Assembly: GCA_002377605.1 (NCBI GenBank)
Contig: DFQD01000119.1
Coordinates: 1-12,235, forward strand
DNA from: Gammaproteobacteria bacterium UBA3498
GTDB lineage: Bacteria; Pseudomonadota; Gammaproteobacteria; Pseudomonadales; Pseudohongiellaceae
Length of the DNA: 12,235 nt
Direction: 5' to 3'
Position numbers and translations under genes: made by a program. Positions 7,663 through 12,235 of the stretch are shown in pieces; the stretch's first letter is position 1; every line of letters starts with the position of its first letter. A model generated the notes under the pieces. The model saw only the letters and a program-made list of their open reading frames with translations. It was not told where the DNA came from and made no database searches.

Positions 7663-9051
7663 GTGGGCGCAAATTATTCTGGACTAATCAAAGTAATCTT
7701 CCTTTGTGTATTTGCGGCGCAGCCTTCAAGCATCCTGTTGGCGCAGATGATCGACAGAGAGGATAGAGTTTTATTTCAAAACGCACGAATTGTTATTGGT
7801 GATGGTGGAATAATAGAAAATGGATCTCTATTTATTGAAAACGGGACTATTACCGAGGTTTCAAGCCAAACATTTGCAGCGCAAGCTGGAACTATAGTTG
7901 TCGATGCAAGTGACAAAACAATTATTCCTGCTTTAATTGATGGCCATTCTCATCTCGGTTATCAAGGTAGGAGTAGCTGGGGTTCACAAAATTACGGCCG
8001 CGAAAACTTAATCGATAATTTGGAACAATACGCTTACTACGGGTTCAGTGCCGTGTTTTCTGCCGGAAGTGATGCGCCAAGTATCGTAAATGAAGTAGAA
8101 GTTTCAAGAATGAATGGCGAGTTCGTGGGAGCACAACTGCTATTTGCAGCAGGAATGGCACCACCTGGCCAAGGTCCAAACGACTTGTTTCTTGGTCACG
8201 CATTGGTAGTCGAAGAGAGCTCAGGTGAAATAATCCTGTATGGCCTCGAGAATCCAGATCAGGCAAAAGAGCAAGTAAGAATAGCGGCGGAAAAAGGAAT
8301 TGGGTTTATCAAAATCTGGGTGGATGATCGTGGTGGAAGTCAGGTCAAACTCGCGCCTGACCTTTATCGTGCCGTAATCGGTGAAGCTAATAAACATGGG
8401 TTAAAAGTTTTCGTACATCAACAGTTTGCTAGTGATATGCCTGATCTTATAGCGGCAGGCGCTCACGGATTTTTGCACGGTCGAATTGGCGAAGATCTCG
8501 GTGCAGACATTGCCGCTCAAGCTAGTGTTGCGAATTCATTCATTGTGCCAAATTGGGGGCTCAATGAATTAAGGGGAGAGGCTATTGGAGAAGATGAGTT
8601 TCTCAGTCAAATCTTCTCGGACTCTGTCATGGCTCAACTTACAACCGGTAATGGGAATAGACAGACAATTGTGAATCAGAATCCAATGGCAGAAATGGAA
8701 TTACGTGCTAGCTTAAATGGGCTACTGACTGCGGGTGTAGACATAGTATTGGGAACCGATGCCGGGGCTGTACCAAATCATCCCTTTGGTTATACCGGTC
8801 ACCGAGAGATGGAGATTTACGTCCGTTTAGGCATGTCTCCAATGCAGGCTCTTATTGCTAGCACTAGCAATGCTGCTAAACATCTGGGTATGGAGAACCG
8901 CGGTAGTATAAAGCTGGGCAAGAGTGCAGACCTGATTGTACTAAGTAATAATCCATTAGATGACATACGCAATACTCGCAATATCGAGCGAGTTATATTG
9001 GGGGGTATCGAAGTGGACCGTGATAGCCTGCGAGCAAAATGGAAGCCTTAA
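7663..9051 (+). CDS. Exported metal-dependent amidohydrolase (imidazolonepropionase-like)
   Basis: A 462-residue hydrolase of the amidohydrolase superfamily, expected to cleave an amide, ester or cyclic C-N bond with one or two metal ions. The N-terminus (residues 1-27, hydrophobic 9-26 ending 'ILLAQ') looks like a Sec signal peptide, so it probably acts in the periplasm. Metal and catalytic motifs appear in order: H95-S-H97 at the end of the first strand ('LIDGHSHLG'), K217 ('FIKIWVDD', the position often carboxylated), H252 ('VFVHQQ'), H268/H272 ('AHGFLHG') and D366 ('LGTDAGAVPNHPFG'). The C-terminal 'GSIKLGKSADLIVLSNNPL' closes the small beta domain typical of this class. First gene of a plus-strand set with the MaoC-like and VOC genes (49 bp and 7 bp gaps). 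The substrate cannot be deduced; relatives include dipeptidases, lactonases and organophosphate or mycotoxin hydrolases. Confidence 0.87.
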   Translation: MGANYSGLIKVIFLCVFAAQPSSILLAQMIDREDRVLFQNARIVIGDGGIIENGSLFIENGTITEVSSQTFAAQAGTIVVDASDKTIIPALIDGHSHLGYQGRSSWGSQNYGRENLIDNLEQYAYYGFSAVFSAGSDAPSIVNEVEVSRMNGEFVGAQLLFAAGMAPPGQGPNDLFLGHALVVEESSGEIILYGLENPDQAKEQVRIAAEKGIGFIKIWVDDRGGSQVKLAPDLYRAVIGEANKHGLKVFVHQQFASDMPDLIAAGAHGFLHGRIGEDLGADIAAQASVANSFIVPNWGLNELRGEAIGEDEFLSQIFSDSVMAQLTTGNGNRQTIVNQNPMAEMELRASLNGLLTAGVDIVLGTDAGAVPNHPFGYTGHREMEIYVRLGMSPMQALIASTSNAAKHLGMENRGSIKLGKSADLIVLSNNPLDDIRNTRNIERVILGGIEVDRDSLRAKWKP

Positions 9052-9100
9052 AAGTTAAATAAAACTCTAAACCTCATTTATACAAAGAAGGATTGTCTGG

Positions 9101-9592
9101 ATGGCAGATGATATTGACCCAAATTTTGATCCTGAGAAACACACGCTATGCGAATCCAGTTACTTCGAAGATCTAGAGGTTGGTCAGCGCTTTCTTAGCC
9201 CTTCTCGCACCTTGGGAGATGGGAACTTTGTGGCATTTCAGGCTGTGTCACTAGACAACCATCCAATTCACTACGACATCGAATATTGCAAACGCCGTGG
9301 TCATCCGGAATTACTCGCTCATGGGTTGCAGGTAGCTGCTCAAGTTGCACCGGGTGCCGGAATGCTGCCTCATGTATTGGAAGATAGCTTGATTGGATTA
9401 ATTGAGCACAGCGCCAAGTTTTTAAAACCTGTCTATCGCGGCGATACAGTCTACCCGGCACTTGAAATAATAGACCTGGCCCCTAAAAACACTACGGGAG
9501 TTATTACCTTGCGTACTACTGTGCATAATCAGCGTCGAGAACTAGTTCTGGAAGGAGAGCAGAAGATGTTGGTTAGGAAGCGCCCTGCGTAA
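9101..9592 (+). CDS. MaoC-like hot-dog hydratase/dehydratase
   Basis: A 163-residue single hot-dog-fold protein of the MaoC/(R)-specific enoyl-CoA hydratase type. The hydratase dyad is present as D52-x4-H57 within 'LDNHPIHYD', followed by the usual 'GHPELLAHGLQVAA' (67-80), the hydratase-2 element. 'KPVYRGDTVYP' (residues about 109-119) is the conserved loop before the last strands. It likely hydrates or dehydrates an acyl-CoA or related thioester in the cytoplasm, but no thiolase, acyl-CoA ligase or dehydrogenase flanks it. AAGGA at 9088-9092, 8 nt before the ATG, supports the start. Co-oriented with the amidohydrolase (49 bp upstream) and the VOC gene (7 bp downstream), so it is probably co-transcribed with them. 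Confidence 0.85.
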   Translation: MADDIDPNFDPEKHTLCESSYFEDLEVGQRFLSPSRTLGDGNFVAFQAVSLDNHPIHYDIEYCKRRGHPELLAHGLQVAAQVAPGAGMLPHVLEDSLIGLIEHSAKFLKPVYRGDTVYPALEIIDLAPKNTTGVITLRTTVHNQRRELVLEGEQKMLVRKRPA

Positions 9593-9599
9593 TTGATCA

Positions 9600-10373
9600 G
9601 TGACTGTTCATCTGCGACAGGTTTGTCTGGTAGCTTGGGAGCTGGGGCCCATAGTTGAGCAGTTGAGAGATGTTCTTGGTCTGCAAGTCTGCCACCGTGA
9701 TCCTGTAGTTCAACAATATGGGTTAGAAAATGCCTTGCTTCCAATTGGAACCGATTTTCTTGAAGTAATAGCTCCAATCGAAGAGAACACGGCTGCCAGT
9801 CGGTACCTGAATCGGTTGGGTAGAAATGGTGGGTACATGATCATTACTCAAGTTGATTCAGAAGAAACACAGCAAGCCATTAAAGCGCGAGCAATTGCGG
9901 CAAGAGTGAGAATTGCACATGAAGAGAGACGAGATGGTTGGAGTTTTTGCCAATTACACCCAGGAGATATGGAAGCGGCGTTTCTCGATCTTGAATTTGA
10001 TGAAGAGGTTGATTATCAAGGTTGTTGGTATCCAGCTGGTGGCCGCAGTTGGCGGCAATTTTCAAATGAAGACAACCCTATTCAGTTAACCGAAGTAGAA
10101 CTGCTGGCTACTGATCCGGTTGCGTTAACTAGGCTCTGGGGCAACATATTGGGATCATCTGTTGACGATCCGGAATATACAATCAACCTTGCTAATTCGA
10201 GCCTTTATTTCAAGCAAAAATTGGAAACAGAATATCCCTGTCTCAATGGCCTAACAATAACGGTTCGCAACAAGGATGGAATTCTTTCAAGGGCCAAAAG
10301 ACTGGGTTGCGATCGCGCCGACGATCAGTTTGAAATCTGCGGCACACAGTTTTACTTACGCAGCTTCAACTAA
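9600..10373 (+). CDS. VOC-superfamily protein, glyoxalase-like
   Basis: A 257-residue protein resembling the glyoxalase-like (Glyoxalase_3-type) branch of the vicinal oxygen chelate superfamily. Two beta-alpha-beta-beta-beta halves can be traced: the first from 'VCLVAWELGPIVEQLRDVLG' (8-27) to 'FLEVIAP' (53-59), then a region with 'LHPGDMEAAFLDLE' (119-132), and a further repeat from 'LTEVELLATDPVALTRLWG' (163-181) to the end. E55, H120 and E132 are possible metal ligands, but the usual first-strand His is not at its expected place (Q7/V8), so metal binding is uncertain. The start is a GTG 7 nt after the MaoC-like stop and has no Shine-Dalgarno site of its own, consistent with coupled translation. 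Function is probably an isomerase, dioxygenase or lyase of small molecules; substrate unknown. Its stop lies 5 bp from the convergent gene's stop. Confidence 0.75.
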   Translation: MTVHLRQVCLVAWELGPIVEQLRDVLGLQVCHRDPVVQQYGLENALLPIGTDFLEVIAPIEENTAASRYLNRLGRNGGYMIITQVDSEETQQAIKARAIAARVRIAHEERRDGWSFCQLHPGDMEAAFLDLEFDEEVDYQGCWYPAGGRSWRQFSNEDNPIQLTEVELLATDPVALTRLWGNILGSSVDDPEYTINLANSSLYFKQKLETEYPCLNGLTITVRNKDGILSRAKRLGCDRADDQFEICGTQFYLRSFN

Positions 10374-10378
10374 ATTTA

Positions 10379-11185
10379 CTAAGAAGCTATATGAAAAATG
10401 GCAGTGTGCTCTACTTCAATTGCCACTTCACCTTGGGTCAACATTGCAACATAGAGTTTGATGAACTGATGACCCTTTCGTTTCCACTTTTCTGTTGGAG
10501 CAACTCGCACTTCAATTTCTTGCCCGGCTTGTAAGGGTTTTCTCATCACGAGCCGGCTGCCGGTATGAATCCAGGCAGGTAAAATAAATTGTCGCATCAA
10601 TGCTTTATTACAAGCTTCCAATAGATAATAGGGGTGAATGAATCCTTTAGAACCTTGATACAGCTCTGCTTGATCCCTTTGAGCTCTAACCCGCTCTTGA
10701 TTATCTGCTTCAGTTGGATTCCATCGATAGCTTGGCCAAGCTTGATTAATTGAAATCAGGTCCCAGTGAATCTTTTTGCGTTCTACTTCTGCAGGCTCTT
10801 TGTAAAGGTCTGCCAATTCATTAATAGGAGGAAGTTGTCTTGGAAGCCAGGATTCCAATTTGGCTATCAATACATCTTTTTCGTTATAAGCACTAGTTAA
10901 ATGATTACGTTGACTATATTCGGAGCTAAGCTCTTCAGTCTTAATCGTTAGCAAATTTTCTTGATATGCTGGTTTTAGAAAAATTACATCCACAATTCCG
11001 GAAGACAACCAACTTTCCCTGTAATGGCGAACTAATGGCTGACTGAGATAGCCAAAAACATTCGCGCCGCTTACTAAGGCCCCTTCAAATCCGTATTTTG
11101 CGGCGATATCGTCGCTATGAATGCGATTCTCTGAAGTTTGTGCATTATTTAATGCAAGAATTTGAAAATGTGAAACACTCGTCAT
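10379..11185 (-). CDS. Double hot-dog (MaoC/thioesterase-like) protein without the standard catalytic dyad
   Basis: I read this as a two-domain hot-dog-fold protein. Residue numbers below count from the longest frame (277 aa, TTG start at 11212); I prefer the ATG at 11185 (Met10, 268 aa) because it has a CAGAG-like site 7 nt upstream while the TTG has none. The first domain has 'RIHSDDIAAKYGFEGALVSG' (30-49), clearly like the MaoC segment, then a strand at 'DVIFLKPAYQ' (75-84). The residue that should be Asp in the D-x4-H dyad is S27 before H32, and the later 'VHG' is 'VSG' (S48). The second domain runs from 'FIHPYYLLEACN' (191-202) through 'WIHTGSRLVMRKPLQAGQ' (214-231) to the end. It may be a non-hydratase thioester-binding protein or have its catalytic residues elsewhere. 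Stand-alone on this strand, convergent with the VOC gene. Confidence 0.6.
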   Translation of the reverse strand: MTSVSHFQILALNNAQTSENRIHSDDIAAKYGFEGALVSGANVFGYLSQPLVRHYRESWLSSGIVDVIFLKPAYQENLLTIKTEELSSEYSQRNHLTSAYNEKDVLIAKLESWLPRQLPPINELADLYKEPAEVERKKIHWDLISINQAWPSYRWNPTEADNQERVRAQRDQAELYQGSKGFIHPYYLLEACNKALMRQFILPAWIHTGSRLVMRKPLQAGQEIEVRVAPTEKWKRKGHQFIKLYVAMLTQGEVAIEVEHTAIFHIAS

Positions 11186-11239
11186 AGGCGAACTCTGTAT
11201 ACTGCGCTTCAACGAAAAAGAGTGTGAAGGTTAGGTTTA

Positions 11240-11255
11240 GTTAAGTTAAGTTAAG
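11240..11255. repeat. Short tandem repeat (GTTAA, three copies)
   Basis: Three head-to-tail copies of GTTAA plus one G, just upstream of the double hot-dog gene's start. It is AT-rich and could be part of its promoter region or simple slippage sequence. Nothing else in the window repeats it in tandem. Confidence 0.4.
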
Positions 11256-11286
11256 AGTTATTTAGGTATACCAATTTGTTCGAAAG

Positions 11287-11306
11287 CCAACCCTCTAATT
11301 GGTTGG
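11287..11306 (-). repeat. Inverted repeat, weak hairpin in the 11186-11468 gap
   Basis: CCAACC (11287-11292) and GGTTGG (11301-11306) form a 6-bp perfect stem with an 8-nt loop. On the minus strand it lies about 160 bp beyond the stop of the AhpD-like gene and is followed by CTTTC, not a real U-tract, so an intrinsic terminator is only a weak possibility. The rest of this 283-bp gap shows nothing convincing: no ORF with a start and family resemblance and no tRNA-like fold. Confidence 0.25.
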
Positions 11307-11468
11307 GTTCTTGGTTAAGCATGTTGCGCAAATAGTGGTTCAGTCGCGCATATTAGGATTTAAGTTTCACCATTAGTTTTAAATTTAACATTAACAATAT
11401 AGCAGCTCGCGGCTGTTCTCGAAAATTTTGGAAAAGACCGCAGGAATGCAGCTGTTGGTTATCGATTA

Positions 11469-12050
11469 TTACGATTTCTCAACTCTGCCCATGTTGTAAA
11501 ACTCATTATTGGGTCGAATACCCGCCATATTGGCTATTCTGTTGGACAAGGCGAAGAGGGCTGCAATTGAACCAATATCCCACACGTCGTCTTCGCTAAA
11601 CCCTTGAGCTAGAAGTGCTTTAATATCATTTTCACCAACCTCATGGGACTTTTGTGAAACTTTAACTGCAAATTCCAGAATGGCCTTCTGGCGATCGCTA
11701 ATGTCAGATTTTTGATAATTTGTGGCAACTTGATCAGCGATTAATCGATTTTTCTCTCGAATTCGAAGAATTGCACCATGGGCCACTACGCAGTAAATGC
11801 ATTGATTAAGCCCCGACGTAGCGACAACAATCATTTCTCGTTCCGCTTTACTTAGCCCAGAATCCCTTTCCATTAAAGCGTCGTGGTAGGTAAAAAATGC
11901 CCGAAATTCATCCGGTCGATGAGCTAAAGCCAGAAAAATATTCGGAATAAACCCAGCTTTTTCCTGTACTTCGAGAATTCGCTCTCTTAAATCATCAGGT
12001 AATTCATTAATATCTGGGATAGGGAATCGGCTAATAGGTAAGTCAGGCAT
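11469..12050 (-). CDS. AhpD-like / carboxymuconolactone decarboxylase-family peroxidase-related protein
   Basis: A 193-residue, all-helical cytoplasmic protein of the alkylhydroperoxidase AhpD-like core family. The redox motif C84-x2-C87-x3-H91 ('CIYCVVAH') is intact, and the preceding 'GLSKAEREMIVVATSG' (65-80) is the typical helix that carries the conserved Glu residues. Length, the N-terminal 'LPDDLRERILEVQEKAGFIPN' region and the C-terminal 'NRIANMAGIRPNNEFYNMGR' segment match 'uncharacterised peroxidase-related' members better than true carboxymuconolactone decarboxylase. It probably reduces a peroxide or takes part in thiol-disulfide exchange; its physiological electron donor is unknown. 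The ATG at 12050 lacks a clear ribosome binding site. The gene is 106 bp downstream of the partial quinoprotein gene on the same strand and may have its own promoter (candidate at 12071-12099). Confidence 0.85.
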   Translation of the reverse strand: MPDLPISRFPIPDINELPDDLRERILEVQEKAGFIPNIFLALAHRPDEFRAFFTYHDALMERDSGLSKAEREMIVVATSGLNQCIYCVVAHGAILRIREKNRLIADQVATNYQKSDISDRQKAILEFAVKVSQKSHEVGENDIKALLAQGFSEDDVWDIGSIAALFALSNRIANMAGIRPNNEFYNMGRVEKS

Positions 12051-12070
12051 AGTGGTTAATATTTGATCAA

Positions 12071-12099
12071 ATTAAAGATAACTTAGTGGGATTGAACAA
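12071..12099 (-). promoter_or_regulatory. Candidate sigma-70 promoter of the AhpD-like gene
   Basis: On the minus strand TTGTTC (12094-12099) and TTTAAT (12071-12076) are separated by 17 bp; the -10 box matches the consensus at five of six positions, the -35 at three. The predicted transcript start would lie about 13 nt before the ATG at 12050. The left arm of the inverted repeat at 12098-12122 overlaps the -35 box. Confidence 0.25.
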
Positions 12100-12122
12100 C
12101 TCTTTTTCGCAAGCAAAGAGTT
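12098..12122. repeat. 8-bp inverted repeat, operator-like or weak terminator
   Basis: AACTCTTT (12098-12105) and AAAGAGTT (12115-12122) are perfect inverted copies with a 9-nt spacer. It lies about 35 bp beyond the stop of the partial quinoprotein gene, so it could be a hairpin terminating that transcript, but the stem is AT-rich and no U-tract follows on the minus strand. Because it abuts the candidate -35 box of the AhpD-like gene, an operator is an equal possibility. Confidence 0.3.
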
Positions 12123-12156
12123 AGTCCAATGCCGTTTAAATGTAGTTTAAAGCCTA

Positions 12157-12235
12157 CTAATCTTCGGGAAGACTGTAAGCTACCAATTGCCCTGGAGTCT
12201 GGATAACGATGCGTTGTTTGCCATCATGTTCATAA
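12157..12235 (-). CDS. C-terminal fragment of a probable PQQ-type quinoprotein dehydrogenase (runs off the window)
   Basis: The minus strand is open from the window edge to a TAG at 12157-12159, giving the last 25 residues of a protein whose 5' part lies beyond base 12235. The tail contains 'GKQRIVI' and 'GQLVAYSLPED'. The pattern 'Y-x3-GKQ-x-(hydrophobic)3 ... LVAYSLP' is the usual final beta-propeller blade of PQQ-dependent alcohol and glucose dehydrogenases, which are periplasmic. The evidence is a short tail only, so the family call is tentative, but open reading, position and orientation fit a real gene end. Confidence 0.5.
   Translation of the reverse strand, partial: YEHDGKQRIVIQTPGQLVAYSLPED

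Noticed and set aside
11469..12050. True carboxymuconolactone decarboxylase of the protocatechuate pathway
   Set aside because: The CxxC-x3-H redox motif and total length fit the AhpD-like peroxidase-related group, and no beta-ketoadipate genes are nearby.

Overview
The window reads as a gene-dense stretch of chromosome from a Gram-negative bacterium, most likely an aerobic and possibly marine gammaproteobacterium. That guess rests on moderate base composition, a lipobox lipoprotein with an Ala at +2 (outer-membrane sorting), periplasmic-type signal peptides, and a mix of sulfatase, amidohydrolase, MaoC-like, VOC and AhpD-like genes. The assignment is inference; no rRNA or tRNA is present to fix it. 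I see no phage, insertion sequence, CRISPR array, integrase or RNA gene.

Layout. (1) 47-595 (-) is a secreted chorismate mutase of the AroQ gamma type, facing away from (2) 647-2299 (+), a lipoprotein sulfatase of the formylglycine (Cys) type. (3) 2424-4863 (-) is a tightly packed three-gene set, in transcription order an SDR/NAD-binding epimerase-like protein, a polytopic flippase-like membrane protein, and a CDP-alcohol phosphatidyltransferase. The first two genes share one base (TAATG) and the last two are 2 bp apart. (4) 5014-7452 (-), just upstream on the same strand, is a two-domain fused FO synthase (FbiC = CofG+CofH), the enzyme that makes the deazaflavin chromophore of coenzyme F420. 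(5) 7663-10373 (+), divergent from fbiC, is a probable operon of exported amidohydrolase, MaoC-like hydratase and VOC/glyoxalase-like protein. (6) 10379-11185 (-) converges on it with 5 bp between stop codons and encodes a double hot-dog protein lacking the usual hydratase dyad. (7) 11469-12050 (-) is an AhpD-like/carboxymuconolactone decarboxylase-family peroxidase-related protein. (8) 12157-12235 (-) is the C-terminal end of what looks like a quinoprotein (PQQ beta-propeller) dehydrogenase that continues beyond the window.

How it may work together. The clearest biochemical signal is capacity to make FO, hence F420 or a photolyase antenna, in a Gram-negative background; the remaining F420 genes (cofC/fbiD, cofD/fbiA, cofE/fbiB) are not here. 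The block downstream of fbiC looks like a lipid-head-group or lipid-carrier module and could be co-transcribed with it. The right half carries several small enzymes typical of catabolic or secondary oxidative metabolism, with substrates that cannot be named from sequence. No stretch of 300 bases lacks a gene; the longest gap is 11186-11468 (283 bp).
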